From Pseudoflavonifractor sp. 524-17 (GTDB lineage Bacteria; Bacillota; Clostridia; Oscillospirales; Oscillospiraceae), in NCBI RefSeq assembly GCF_009935845.1, contig NZ_QWEK01000030.1, positions 1-48,458 of the forward strand: DNA of 48,458 nt, read 5' to 3'. Numbering within the stretch: position 1 is the first letter of the stretch; each line of letters opens with the position of its first letter. Below the pieces are notes generated by a model. The model worked only from the letters and a program-made list of their open reading frames with translations, ran no database searches and was not told the origin of the DNA. Shown piece by piece: positions 39,004 through 47,615 of the stretch. The position numbers and the translations under genes are program-made.

Positions 39004-40431
39004 CTATTGCTCCAGCAGCTCTTTGCCGGAGATCCCCGGCTGGGTCATGGAGTAGGGATCCAGAATTTTGTTCAGACGCGACTCGTCCAGCAGGCCCTCC
39101 CGAATGGTGAGGGAGCGGACGCTCTCGCCGGTTTGAATGGCCTTTTTGGCCACGTTGGCGGCGGCCTCATAGCCCACGTGGGGACAGATGGCGGTAATGA
39201 TGCCCACGCTGTGCTCCACCATATCCCGGCAGCGCGCCCGGTTGGCCGTAATTCCCTCCACGCAGTTGTCAACCAGCGTATTGATGGCGAAGGTAAGGGT
39301 TTCCACGGATTCGATAAGATTATAGAAGATGATGGGCTCAAAGGCGTTCAGCTCCAGCTGGCCCGCCTCGGCGGCCATCGTCACGGTCATGTCGTTGCCG
39401 ATGATGTTGAACGCCACCTGACTGACCACCTCTGGGATGACCGGGTTGACCTTGCCCGGCATAATGGACGAGCCGTTCTGCCTGGGGGGCAGGTTGATCT
39501 CGTTGAATCCGCACCGGGGGCCGGAGGACATGAGCCGCAGATCGTTGGACATTTTAGACAGGTTGACGGCGCAGGTCTTCACCGCGCCGGATACCGCCAC
39601 AAACTCATCCAGGTTCTGGGTGGCGTCGATGAGGTTCAGAGGCTGGAACAGCCGCAGGCCGGTCACCTTGGACAGATTGGGGATGATGCGCTTTAGATAT
39701 TCCCCGTCGGCGTTGATGCCGGTGCCGATGGCGGTGCCCCCCATGTTCAGGTAGCGCATCTCGTCCATGGCCCGCTCAAAGCGGGCGATATCCCGGCGGA
39801 TGGCCTCACTGTAGGCCTTGAACTCCTGGCCCAGACGGATGGGCACCGCGTCCTGCATCTGGGTGCGGCCCATTTTGATCACGTCGTCAAACTCCTCCGC
39901 CTTGTGGAGCAGGGCGGTATACAGCCGCTCCAGCTGGATTTGGGCCCGCACCAGTAGCTTGAGCACCGCCAGCTTGCCGGTGGAGGGGTAGACGTCGTTG
40001 GTGGACTGGCCATAGTTCACATGGTCGTTTGGGTTGACAAGGGAATAATCCCCTTTCCGGCCCCCCAGCAGCTCAATGGCCCGGTTGGCGATGACCTCGT
40101 TGGCGTTCATATTCAGGCTGGTGCCGGCGCCCCCCTGGACGGGATCCACAATAAACGCGTCATGGAGCTTGCCGCCGATGATCTCGTCGCAGGCGGTAAT
40201 AATGGCGTCCGCCACCCTCCGCTCCAGGAGTCCGATCTCAAGATTGGTGATGGCCGACGCCTTTTTCAGCTGGGCGATGCTGACAATCAGCTCCTTGTGC
40301 ATGGTCAGGCCGGTGATGTGAAAGTTCTCCATAGCCCGCAGGGTCTGTACGCCGTAGTACGCGTCCTTGGGGACCTGCCGCTCGCCGATGGAGTCATGCT
40401 CCAAACGGCAGGTCTGCTGTTCCTCCGCCAT
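39004..40431 (-). CDS. aspA: aspartate ammonia-lyase (aspartase)
   Basis: A 475-residue member of the fumarase/aspartase superfamily that interconverts aspartate with fumarate and ammonia. The start LEHDSIGERQVPKDAYYGVQTLRAMENF is typical of this group. The N-terminal catalytic region QGGAGTSLNMNANEVIANRA and the signature loop GSSIMPGKVNPVIPEVV are present. Position and wording of these motifs favour aspartase over fumarase C, where the loop is usually followed by PTQ.EA. It can feed fumarate as electron acceptor or release ammonia in amino-acid fermentation. The ATG at 40431 has AAGGAGT. It is followed 3' by a terminator. Confidence 0.88.
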   Translation of the reverse strand: MAEEQQTCRLEHDSIGERQVPKDAYYGVQTLRAMENFHITGLTMHKELIVSIAQLKKASAITNLEIGLLERRVADAIITACDEIIGGKLHDAFIVDPVQGGAGTSLNMNANEVIANRAIELLGGRKGDYSLVNPNDHVNYGQSTNDVYPSTGKLAVLKLLVRAQIQLERLYTALLHKAEEFDDVIKMGRTQMQDAVPIRLGQEFKAYSEAIRRDIARFERAMDEMRYLNMGGTAIGTGINADGEYLKRIIPNLSKVTGLRLFQPLNLIDATQNLDEFVAVSGAVKTCAVNLSKMSNDLRLMSSGPRCGFNEINLPPRQNGSSIMPGKVNPVIPEVVSQVAFNIIGNDMTVTMAAEAGQLELNAFEPIIFYNLIESVETLTFAINTLVDNCVEGITANRARCRDMVEHSVGIITAICPHVGYEAAANVAKKAIQTGESVRSLTIREGLLDESRLNKILDPYSMTQPGISGKELLEQ

Positions 40432-40542
40432 TGTGTTGTCACTCCTTATGAAAGTTAATTTCTAGTTTATTCCATATTATTGCAAGTTATCCGCCACTAA
40501 AGGTAATTTAGCATGGATTACTTCAAGATACAAGGAGTTTTT

Positions 40543-40574
40543 GAAAGTTTTGCTTCAAAAGAAGGAAAACTTTC
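40543..40574 (-). terminator. terminator of the alcohol dehydrogenase gene
   Basis: GAAAGTTTT (40543-40551) pairs with AAAACTTTC (40566-40574) around a 14-nt loop; weak T content follows on the minus strand. Confidence 0.6.
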
Positions 40575-40598
40575 GTTTTGGAGCAGCGCTGGAATTGT

Positions 40599-41771
40599 CT
40601 AATTTGCCATACGGTAGATCTCCGCCATGTCCGCCTGGCGGAGCACTTTAAAATTTCCCAGGGTGAGGGTTCCCTGACGGCTGGCTTTATCCGCCAGGAT
40701 GGCGATCTCCGCCTCGCCTATGGTACAGCCCAGCGCTTGGAGGGAGACGGGCATTCCGATGGCGCGGAAGTAGTTCTCCAGGGCCTCGATCCCGGCCAGA
40801 GCGGTCTGCTCCGGCGCGCCCGGGGCGCAGCCCATGACGTTGACGGCAAACTGTGCAAACCGTTCCGGCGCCTCCCGGTAGACATACCGGGCCCAACTGC
40901 CCCAGATGGCGGCCAGGCCCGCGCCGTGGGCCACGTCAAACATGGCGCTCAGCTCGTGCTCCAGCTTGTGGCTGGCCCAGTCCCCTACGGTGCCGCAGCC
41001 AGTGAGGCCGTTGTGGGACAGGCTCCCCGCCCACATGATCTGGGCCCTGGCGTTGTAGTCCTCCGGCTGGGCCAAGGCGGTGCGGCCGCAGTCCAGCACA
41101 GTGCGCATCAGCCCCTCGGCCAGGCGGTCGGTGAGGGCAGTGTCCGGCTCCCGGGTGAAGTACCGCTCCATCGTGTGCATCAAAATATCCACCACGCCGC
41201 AGGCGGTCTGATAGGGGGGCAGCGTATAGGTGAGCTCTGGATCCATCACGGCGAAGCGGCAGCGGCAGATATCATAGTTGCACCCCCACTTCAGCCCCAG
41301 CTCCTCGTTGGTGAGAACGGAGGAGTTGCTCATCTCACTGCCGGCGGCGGACAGGGTAAGCACCGCCCCCACGGGGCACATCTGAACCGGCACATGCCGG
41401 CCGGCATAGATATCCCAGACATCTCCGTCATAGGGGATGCCGTACCCGATGGCCTTGGCGGAGTCGATGACGCTGCCGCCCCCCACGGCCAGGATGAAGT
41501 CCACCCCTTCCCGCCGGGCCAGATCGATGCCCTCTCTGGCTTTGGCGATGCGGGGGTTGGGCACCACGCCGCCCAGAGAGACAAAGGGGATCCCGGCCGC
41601 CTTTACCGACGCCTCGATCCGGTCCAGCAGGCCGGAGCGCCGGGCGCTCTCGCCCCCGTAGTGGATGAGAACCTTGTGACAGCCCTGCTCCGCCAGCAGG
41701 GCCCCCACCCGGTCCGCCTCCCCCCGGCCAAAGGCCACCTTTGTGGGGGTATAGTACTCAAAATTTTTCAT
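40599..41771 (-). CDS. iron-containing alcohol dehydrogenase (butanol dehydrogenase type)
   Basis: A 390-residue group III alcohol dehydrogenase. The NAD(P)-binding GGGSVIDSAKAIGYG follows an N-terminal FEYYTPTKVAFGRG. Metal ligands fit Asp and His in GVVDILMHTMERY and the two His in SHKLEHEL and DVAHGAGLAA. Its closest pattern is the YugJ/BdhA butanol dehydrogenase group, NAD(P)H-dependent aldehyde reductases that dispose of reducing equivalents in fermenters. The ATG at 41771 has AAGGAGGAAG. It lies between two terminators and is probably monocistronic. Confidence 0.92.
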   Translation of the reverse strand: MKNFEYYTPTKVAFGRGEADRVGALLAEQGCHKVLIHYGGESARRSGLLDRIEASVKAAGIPFVSLGGVVPNPRIAKAREGIDLARREGVDFILAVGGGSVIDSAKAIGYGIPYDGDVWDIYAGRHVPVQMCPVGAVLTLSAAGSEMSNSSVLTNEELGLKWGCNYDICRCRFAVMDPELTYTLPPYQTACGVVDILMHTMERYFTREPDTALTDRLAEGLMRTVLDCGRTALAQPEDYNARAQIMWAGSLSHNGLTGCGTVGDWASHKLEHELSAMFDVAHGAGLAAIWGSWARYVYREAPERFAQFAVNVMGCAPGAPEQTALAGIEALENYFRAIGMPVSLQALGCTIGEAEIAILADKASRQGTLTLGNFKVLRQADMAEIYRMAN

Positions 41772-41806
41772 GCGTGCTTCCTCCTTATATTTTTTCTCTA
41801 TAAAAA

Positions 41807-41839
41807 TATGGGCGCTATACCGACGGTACAGCGCCCATA
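41807..41839 (-). terminator. terminator of the mreB-type gene
   Basis: TATGGGCGCT (41807-41816) pairs with AGCGCCCATA (41830-41839); TTTTTAT follows on the minus strand. Confidence 0.88.
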
Positions 41840-41841
41840 GG

Positions 41842-42864
41842 TTAGTTCATCTGCTTGCGGCGGGAGAGGTTGATGGTGCCGTCCTGCATGTCGCCGATGG
41901 TGTCCAGGCTCTTGCCGGTACCGTAGGCCACGCAGGAGATGGCGTCGTCCGCCACATAGGTCTCGATGCCGGTGTGGGAGGCGATGAGCTTGTCAAAGCC
42001 CCACAGCAGGCTGCCGCCGCCGGTCATAACAATGCCGTTGGTGGCGATGTCGGCCACCAGCTCGGGAGGCGTGCTCTCCAGCACGCTGTGGATGGCCTCC
42101 AGAATGCGGGTGGCGGGCTCCTCAAAGGCCTCGATCATCTCGCTGGAGGTGACGGTGAACACCCGGGGCAGGCCGGTCATGAGACAGCGGCCCTTGATCT
42201 CAATGGACTCCTCCTCCGGCCGGGGGAAGACGCAGCCGATCTTCATCTTCAGCTCCTCCGCCGTCCGGTCGCCGATGAGGACGTTGTGCTTGCGGCGGAT
42301 GTATTTCACAATGGCCTCGTCGAACTTGTCGCCGGCGATCTTAATGGAGCTGGACTCCACAATGCCGGACAGGGAGATCACCGCGATATCCGCGGTGCCG
42401 CCGCCGATGTCCACAATCATGTGGCCGTCGGGCCGGGTGATGTCGATGCCGGCGCCGATGGCCGCGGCCAGCGGCTCCTCAATCAGGTACACCCGCCGGG
42501 CCCCGGCCTGAATGCCGGCGTCAATCACCGCCCGCTCCTCCACCTCCGTGATGCCGGAGGGCACACAGATGACAATGCGGGGCTTAAACAGGCGGAAGGA
42601 GGTCACCTTGCGGATAAACTCCTTCAGCATCCGCTCCGTCATGTCATAGTCGGAGATAACCCCCTCCCGCAGGGGGCGGATGGCCACAATGTTGCCGGGG
42701 GTTTTGCCCAGCATCTGCTGGGCCTCGGTGCCCACCTTGAGCAGCTTGCCGGTGTCCTTATGCAGGGCCACCACCGCCGGCTCCTGAAGGACAATCCCCT
42801 GGCCTTCTACATATACCAAAATGGACGCAGTGCCCAAGTCAATGCCGATATCCTTACTGAACAT
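41842..42864 (-). CDS. mreB: MreB/Mbl-family rod shape-determining protein
   Basis: A 340-residue bacterial actin. The phosphate-1 loop is DIGIDLGTASILVYVEGQGIVLQEP, phosphate-2 is MIVDIGGGTADIAVIS, and the adenosine motif is NGIVMTGGGSLLWGFDKLI. FKPRIVICVPSGITEVEERAVIDA is a strong MreB family stretch. It forms membrane-associated filaments that organise side-wall synthesis. No mreC, mreD or rodA is adjacent; the solo context resembles Mbl/MreBH-type paralogues. I start at ATG 42864 (GAGGTG 7 nt upstream) rather than GTG 42870. Its promoter lies at 42960-42989. Confidence 0.93.
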   Translation of the reverse strand: MFSKDIGIDLGTASILVYVEGQGIVLQEPAVVALHKDTGKLLKVGTEAQQMLGKTPGNIVAIRPLREGVISDYDMTERMLKEFIRKVTSFRLFKPRIVICVPSGITEVEERAVIDAGIQAGARRVYLIEEPLAAAIGAGIDITRPDGHMIVDIGGGTADIAVISLSGIVESSSIKIAGDKFDEAIVKYIRRKHNVLIGDRTAEELKMKIGCVFPRPEEESIEIKGRCLMTGLPRVFTVTSSEMIEAFEEPATRILEAIHSVLESTPPELVADIATNGIVMTGGGSLLWGFDKLIASHTGIETYVADDAISCVAYGTGKSLDTIGDMQDGTINLSRRKQMN

Positions 42865-42959
42865 TCCCACACCTCAAAGCTTCTTTCGCATTTGCTTTAT
42901 TTTTCCCCAGAATTTCACAGTTAATCGCTGTGCCTGTGCTATATCTGTGTTTCTTCCCT

Positions 42960-42989
42960 ATTATAGAAGAGAAAGCGCATGGATTTCAA
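42960..42989 (-). promoter_or_regulatory. promoter of the mreB-type gene
   Basis: On the minus strand TTGAAA (42989-42984), an 18-nt spacer and perfect TATAAT (42965-42960). The leader is about 90 nt. Confidence 0.75.
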
Positions 42990-43061
42990 CTGGTTTTTTC
43001 ATAAGTTTTTGTAACTATTCTGCATCTTATGTTCGATTGCACGCGCCGGACTGCCGGCGGG

Positions 43062-43703
43062 TCAGCGGGCCCGGGCCACCGTGGCGCATAAAACCTCCGC
43101 CGCACCTGCGTCCAGAAGCGCCCGGGCGCAGGCGGACGCGGTGGAGCCGGTGGTGATTACGTCGTCCAAAAGGAGCACCCGTTTCCCCACCAGAGGGATC
43201 CCCCCCACCGCCTGATAGGCCCCCTGGATGTTGGTCCTGCGGGCCTCCTGGCCGTCCAGGCCGGATTGGGCGGCGGTGTGGCGGGTCTTTTTCAGCAGGG
43301 GCGTGGGCGCTATCCCCAACGCCTTGCCCGCCGCCTTTGCCAGCAGAAAGGCCTGGTCGTATCCCCGCTGCCGCTTCCGCTTGTCCGACAGGGGCGCCCA
43401 GGTGAGCAGGTCGAACCGCCCCGGCAGATGGGCCTGGATACACGCCGCCACCAGGGGACCATACGCCTTGGCATAGCCCCGGCGGCCGTGGAATTTATAC
43501 CGCCGGATGGAGTCGCGCACCTTGCCCTGATAGCGCAGCGGGGACACCGCCAGAGTGATATTCTCACAGGCCTGTTCCGCCTGCGCGCCCTTCAGCCAGG
43601 GCAGCTCCCGCCGGCACCCGGCGCACAGATGGACCTCCCCGTCCGCCAGCAGCCCGCCGCAGAACGCGCATTTGGGCGGAAAGAGCAGGTCCAGAACCCA
43701 CAC
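43062..43703 (-). CDS. comF: ComF family phosphoribosyltransferase-like protein
   Basis: A 213-residue protein with an N-terminal zinc-finger-like cluster (LFPPKCAFCGGLLADGEVHLCAGCRRELPW) and a C-terminal type I phosphoribosyltransferase fold with the PRPP loop VLLLDDVITTGSTASACARALLDAG. KRKRQRGYDQAFLLAKAAG is the family hallmark. ComFC is needed for DNA uptake in transformable bacteria; in others it may act in repair or nucleotide salvage. The start is probably GTG 43703 (GAGGGG just upstream); TTG 43718, overlapping the preceding stop, is possible. It is downstream of a small ribbon-helix-helix gene. Confidence 0.88.
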   Translation of the reverse strand: MWVLDLLFPPKCAFCGGLLADGEVHLCAGCRRELPWLKGAQAEQACENITLAVSPLRYQGKVRDSIRRYKFHGRRGYAKAYGPLVAACIQAHLPGRFDLLTWAPLSDKRKRQRGYDQAFLLAKAAGKALGIAPTPLLKKTRHTAAQSGLDGQEARRTNIQGAYQAVGGIPLVGKRVLLLDDVITTGSTASACARALLDAGAAEVLCATVARAR

Positions 43704-43714
43704 AACCCCTCGGT

Positions 43715-43891
43715 TCAAGACTGCTCGTCCAGGGCAATGGCGCCATGCTCCTGCTCGAAGGTACGAATGCACTGCTGAATCAGATATAAAATCTGTCCGC
43801 TCATAGAACGGCCCTCATAGTCTGAGATATAGACCAGCTTCCGGTGCATTTCGCTGTTGATTGTAATGCCCAGATGTTTGTCACGCTTCAT
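43715..43891 (-). CDS. 58-residue ribbon-helix-helix protein
   Basis: An Arc-like protein beginning MKRDKHLGITINSEMHRKLV, with the beta strand HLGITIN and two helices (SEMHRKLVYISDYEG and SMSGQILYLIQQCIRTFEQEHG), ending ALDEQS. Too short for many callers, but it has a good start: ATG at 43891 preceded by GGATGG. It lies between recD2 and comF on the same strand; its stop is 11 nt from the comF GTG, so the two are probably co-transcribed. ACTTGA repeats in the 70 bp upstream (43931-43973) are a likely autoregulatory operator. No toxin partner is apparent. Confidence 0.8.
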   Translation of the reverse strand: MKRDKHLGITINSEMHRKLVYISDYEGRSMSGQILYLIQQCIRTFEQEHGAIALDEQS

Positions 43892-43930
43892 TTCATGCCA
43901 CCATCCATCCTTAGGATAGGCTGATGATAT

Positions 43931-43973
43931 ACTTGATATATACTTGAATTAAGCTATACAACTTGATTCAAGT
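43931..43973. promoter_or_regulatory. ACTTGA repeat operator
   Basis: ACTTGA occurs at 43931, 43942 and 43961, and the last forms a perfect palindrome ACTTGATTCAAGT (43961-43973). The array lies between the recD2 stop and the ribbon-helix-helix start and overlaps a plausible minus-strand promoter beginning with TTGACT (43976-43971). Confidence 0.65.
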
Positions 43974-43992
43974 CAACGAAATTTTGCGAAAC

Positions 43993-46215
43993 CTATTTTT
44001 CCTGGGCCAGACGCCAGCGCAGGCCGGAGTAGCGGCGCTGCTGGCGGTCGTTGGCGGTCATCTGGGCCACCACTTCCTCATCGCCGACCAGAATGAGCAG
44101 CTGTCTGGCCCGGGTGATGGCGGTGTAGAGCACTCCGCGGGTGAGGAGCATGGGCGCCCCCCGGCACACCGCCAAAATGACCGCCCGGTACTCGCTGCCC
44201 TGGGCCTTGTGGACGGTGACGGCGTAGGCGGGCTCCAGCTCTCCCAGCATGTCGGGGGAGTACTCCACAATGCGGCCGTCAAAGTTTACGGTGATGACTT
44301 CGTCCCGGTTGTCAATTTTGGTAATGCGGCCGATGTCCCCGTTGAACACACCCATTCCCGAGGTGAGGGAGTCCTCAGACCGCCACATGAGGTCGTAGTT
44401 GTTGCGTACCTGCATTACCCGGTCGCCGGCGCGGAAGAGGTACTCGCCGAACCGCCGCTCCCCCAGGCCGGGCTGGGCGGGGTTGACCGCCTCCTGGATC
44501 GCCCGGTTGAGGGCGGCGGTGCCGGCGATATTCTTCCGGGTGGGGGAGAGGACCTGAATTTGCTCCGCCGGAATGCCCATGTTCTTGGGCAGTCGGGTCT
44601 GGATCAGCTCCACAATGGTATTCGCGGCCTGGGCCGGGTCCTTCCGGCGCAGGAAGAAGAAGTCGCTTTCTCCATTGCGCAGCACCGGCAGCTCCCCCCG
44701 GTTGACGCTGTGGGCGTTGCGCACAATGGCGCTCTGGGCCGCCTGGCGGAAGATCTCCGTCAGGCGCACCATGGGGATCCGGCCGCTGCGGATGAGGTCG
44801 GAGAACAGGTTCCCCGGGCCTACGGAGGGGAGCTGGTCCGGGTCTCCCACCAGCACCAGGCGGCACTCTCCCCGCAGGGCGGACAGCAGCGCCCGCATGA
44901 GAGAGATATCCACCATGGAGGTCTCGTCCACAATGACGGCATCTGCCTTCAAGGGGTCGGAGGCATCGTGGGCGAAGACCAGCCGGCCGCTGCCGGGGTC
45001 GAACTGGGTCTCCAGCAGGCGGTGGATGGTGGCGGCCTCCCGGCCGCACAGCTCCCCCAGCCGCTTGGCGGCCCGGCCGGTGGGGGCGGCCAGGGCGGTG
45101 TCCAGGCCAAGGGAATCAAACAGGGCCAGCACCCCCCGCAGGGAGGTGGTCTTTCCCGTCCCCGGCCCGCCGGTGAGGAGCATCACCTGCCGCTGGGCGG
45201 TGGTGGCCACCGCCTGCCGCTGCTGGGGGGCGTAGACAATGCCCTGCTCTCGCTGAATGCGGTCGATGAGCCCGTCCAGCCCCTGGGGGGGCAGCAGCTC
45301 CCGCCGGGCCATCTCCCCCAGGCGCTGGGCCACATACTCCTCCGCCTCCTGGAGGTCGAACAGGTAGCACGCCGCCTCTCCAGCCACCGGCTCCTGCACC
45401 ACCTCCCCACGCTCGGCCAAAGCCTCCAGCCCGTCCTCCAGCACCTCGGGCGACTCGATCTGAAGAAGCTGGGCAGTGGCGGCGAGGAGCTTGCGCCTGG
45501 GTAAAAAGGTGTGGCCGTTCATCAGATTGTGGCTGAGCTCAAAGACAAGCCCCGCCTCTATGCGCTGGGGATCCTCTCCCTCCAGGCCCATGTCCAGGGC
45601 CAGCTGGTCCGCCACGGAGAACTCCACCCCCAGCTCCTCGTCCACCAGGAGGTAGGGGTTGGAGCGCACCACCTCCAGCGCCCGGTTGCCGTACCGGCGG
45701 TACAGGGGCATGGCCAGCTGGAGGGCCACCCCGTGGGTTCCCAGAAATTCCAGCAGCCGGCGCATTCCCATCTGAAGGCGGAACTGCTCTCCCATGGCCA
45801 GAGCCCGCTTGCGGGTGATGCCCCTGATTTTGGTGAGCTGCTCCGGGGCCTCCTCCAGCACGGTGAGGGCCTCCCCGCCGAACTCCTGCACAATGCGCCG
45901 GGCGGTGGCCGCGCCGATGCCCCGTACCGCCCCGGAGGAGAGGTACTCCAAAATGGCCTCCTCCCCGGCGGGCATCCGGCGCTCCACAATCTCCGCCTTG
46001 AACTGCTCCCCATAGGAGGCGTGGCGCATCCATTTCCCCTGGACGGACAGACGCTCCCCAGGAGCCACGCCAGGCATACACCCCACCACGGTGATGCCCC
46101 CCTGCTCTCCCGCGTCCAGCCGAAGCACGGTGTAGCCGTTTTCCTCGTTTTGATAGATCACGGCGTCCACACCGCCCTCAATGAGAGAGAGCTCCTGTTC
46201 TTCTCTGTGTTCCAC
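43993..46215 (-). CDS. recD2: RecD2-family SF1 DNA helicase
   Basis: A 740-residue helicase without RecB/RecC partners. An N-terminal OB-like and helix-hairpin-helix region (VRGIGAATARRIVQEFG; LTKIRGITRKRALAMG) precedes the helicase core. Motif I is LLTGGPGTGKTTSLRG (near 350), motif II VIVDETSMVD, motif III LVLVGDPDQLPSVGPG, motif IV-V region LSPTRKNIAGTAALNR and motif VI VTVHKAQGSEYRAVILAV with YTAITRARQ. It unwinds DNA 5' to 3' in repair and replication. I start at GTG 46215 (AAAGGGTGATCC upstream); the longer frame overlaps the preceding gene. It is third in an operon with two small membrane-protein genes. Confidence 0.93.
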   Translation of the reverse strand: MEHREEQELSLIEGGVDAVIYQNEENGYTVLRLDAGEQGGITVVGCMPGVAPGERLSVQGKWMRHASYGEQFKAEIVERRMPAGEEAILEYLSSGAVRGIGAATARRIVQEFGGEALTVLEEAPEQLTKIRGITRKRALAMGEQFRLQMGMRRLLEFLGTHGVALQLAMPLYRRYGNRALEVVRSNPYLLVDEELGVEFSVADQLALDMGLEGEDPQRIEAGLVFELSHNLMNGHTFLPRRKLLAATAQLLQIESPEVLEDGLEALAERGEVVQEPVAGEAACYLFDLQEAEEYVAQRLGEMARRELLPPQGLDGLIDRIQREQGIVYAPQQRQAVATTAQRQVMLLTGGPGTGKTTSLRGVLALFDSLGLDTALAAPTGRAAKRLGELCGREAATIHRLLETQFDPGSGRLVFAHDASDPLKADAVIVDETSMVDISLMRALLSALRGECRLVLVGDPDQLPSVGPGNLFSDLIRSGRIPMVRLTEIFRQAAQSAIVRNAHSVNRGELPVLRNGESDFFFLRRKDPAQAANTIVELIQTRLPKNMGIPAEQIQVLSPTRKNIAGTAALNRAIQEAVNPAQPGLGERRFGEYLFRAGDRVMQVRNNYDLMWRSEDSLTSGMGVFNGDIGRITKIDNRDEVITVNFDGRIVEYSPDMLGELEPAYAVTVHKAQGSEYRAVILAVCRGAPMLLTRGVLYTAITRARQLLILVGDEEVVAQMTANDRQQRRYSGLRWRLAQEK

Positions 46216-46226
46216 TGGATCACCCT

Positions 46227-46577
46227 TTACCCGATTGCTTCTCTTATGTACTCCCCAAGCCGCTCCGCTGAGCACAGGGCCATACCTCCGTGCCGGATGA
46301 GCAGCGCGTGGGCGATGCTGCGCCCCTGGTCGTTGAGGCCGGCGTCGGCGATGACAATGGTGAATTTAGCGCTGTCGCTGCCCCGCAGCCACACCAGGCC
46401 CCGGACATCGTGCTCCAAAGTGGCGGCGTCCCCCCGCACCGGCAGGACGGCGTACACCGGCCCGCCCTCTTTCCCCCCCGCCCGGGGACACAGCAGCTTG
46501 CCGAAGCACAGCCACGCCAAGGTCAGCAGCCCCGTGGCGGCCAGCAGGGCCACACACGCTTGCAGAATGGATTGCAT
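46227..46577 (-). CDS. small single-pass membrane protein, unknown function
   Basis: A 116-residue protein with one N-terminal membrane helix (QACVALLAATGLLTLAWLCF) and a cytoplasmic region with GGPVYAVLPVRGDAATLEHDVRGLVWLR and FTIVIADAGLNDQGRSIAHALL. The layout resembles small GT-A-like or flippase-associated fragments, but I cannot assign a family. ATG 46577 is preferred, because GGAGGTGAG lies 7 nt upstream; GTG 46583 is too close to the site. Its stop is 11 nt from the recD2 GTG, so it is coupled to recD2. Confidence 0.7.
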   Translation of the reverse strand: MQSILQACVALLAATGLLTLAWLCFGKLLCPRAGGKEGGPVYAVLPVRGDAATLEHDVRGLVWLRGSDSAKFTIVIADAGLNDQGRSIAHALLIRHGGMALCSAERLGEYIREAIG

Positions 46578-46623
46578 CTCCACTCACCTCCGGGCCATCC
46601 TATGCGGCGGGGGAGAAAAGGGT

Positions 46624-47112
46624 TCAAATGATAGCCATTTTTACCACATAGGTCAAAAACGTCACCAAAAAGCCCGCGGTGAACACCCCCGCCACCAGGG
46701 CAGGCACCGCCTTGCGCAGGGGCATGTCCAAAAAGGCCGCCGCCAGAGCGCCGGTCCACCCCCCGGTCCCCGGCAGGGGAATGGCGACAAAGATCATCAG
46801 GCCAAGATACTGATATTTGCTCACCTTCCGCCCCTTCAGATGGGCCTTATGCTCCAGCCGGTCCACCAGATGATTCAGCCTGGGCAGGCGGCGGCGCATC
46901 CACTGAAAAATCCGCCGGATATACACCACAATAAAGGGCAGCGGCAGCAGATTTCCAATGATACTGGCCGTCAGTGCCGCCCAGGGATTCAGCCCCAGCG
47001 CCACCCCGAAGGGGATCGCCCCCCGCAGTTCAATTACTGGCAGCATGGCCACCAGCATGGTAAAAACCAGCTCTCCCGCCTGATTGTGGGTGAGCCACTC
47101 CATCAGTTCCAA
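46624..47112 (-). CDS. putative small multidrug export protein (PF06695-like)
   Basis: A 162-residue protein with four hydrophobic segments and the family motifs AMLPVIELRGAIPFGVALGL near the N-terminus, a basic cytoplasmic stretch (RRIFQWMRRRLPRLNHLV) and FVAIPLPGTGGWTGALAAAFLDM. The family is annotated as small multidrug export but transport by it is poorly proven. The start is TTG 47112, with GAGGGAG 6-7 nt upstream; ATG 47103 is the alternative. It is first in the operon leading into recD2, from a promoter at 47321-47348 with a leader of about 200 nt that includes a dispersed repeat. Confidence 0.8.
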   Translation of the reverse strand: MELMEWLTHNQAGELVFTMLVAMLPVIELRGAIPFGVALGLNPWAALTASIIGNLLPLPFIVVYIRRIFQWMRRRLPRLNHLVDRLEHKAHLKGRKVSKYQYLGLMIFVAIPLPGTGGWTGALAAAFLDMPLRKAVPALVAGVFTAGFLVTFLTYVVKMAII

Positions 47113-47150
47113 AATTGACTCCCTCGGTTCTGTTAAAATTTATCTCATGG

Positions 47151-47225
47151 CTGAGATTCAGAACCTGCACACAACCGTAAAAGGCCGCGGAAATCCAGCG
47201 TGATCCGGTTAGGAACAGGTTCTCA
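47151..47225. repeat. dispersed inverted-repeat element, copy 2
   Basis: AGAACCTG..AACCG at the left (about 47160-47177) faces CCGGTT..CAGGTTCT at the right (47205-47223), with GGCCGCGGAAATCCAGCG between. The order matches the element at 27688-27783. This copy lies in the 5' leader of the minus-strand operon. Confidence 0.75.
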
Positions 47226-47320
47226 GTTCTTGCTTGATAAACGACAGTCCAAAACGCCGCATGGTGGAAAAACCCCCGCTGTTCGGGCTGTGCTGACAGT
47301 TTTCAAACAAGGCCGCATCT

Positions 47321-47348
47321 ATTGTAACATACTTTTCTCTTCTGTCAT
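47321..47348 (-). promoter_or_regulatory. promoter of the export-protein/recD2 operon
   Basis: On the minus strand ATGACA (47348-47343), a 16-nt spacer and TACAAT (47326-47321). Confidence 0.55.
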
Positions 47349-47540
47349 AGCGGGGATTTTGTTAAGAAAGCGCTGATTTCACCGGCGTATGTGGATTGGT
47401 ACGCAAAATTTATGCCTGGCGAGTGACAAAAGCGCGGGAACCCTAACGGATTTCAAACTTTCTTCACCAAGTCTGGGTGAAAATTTTGCCGCTTTTGCAG
47501 GAGGAGGCAAAGGCGGCTCCCCCGCGCCGCCGGAGAGAAT

Positions 47541-47569
47541 TTGATATTTCCCGGCGGCGGTGCTAAAAT
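47541..47569 (+). promoter_or_regulatory. promoter of the HAD-like gene
   Basis: TTGATA (47541-47546), a 17-nt spacer and TAAAAT (47564-47569), 47 nt upstream of the ATG. Confidence 0.65.
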
Positions 47570-47615
47570 AAACACGCGATTCTGAATTGAGTGCAGTACA
47601 GACAGGAGGTTATCC

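Larger units (their letters stand above)
47113..47615. other. divergent intergenic region
   Basis: No gene is seen. It holds a minus-strand promoter (47348-47321), a plus-strand promoter (47541-47569), the second copy of the dispersed inverted repeat (47151-47225), and two small hairpins near 47470 (TTCACC..GGTGAA) and 47491-47518 (GCCGC..GCGGC). Confidence 0.6.

Noticed and set aside
43961-43973. ACTTGATTCAAGT as a toxin-antitoxin operator
   Set aside because: The RHH protein has no adjacent toxin gene; the next gene is comF, so a toxin-antitoxin system is not supported.
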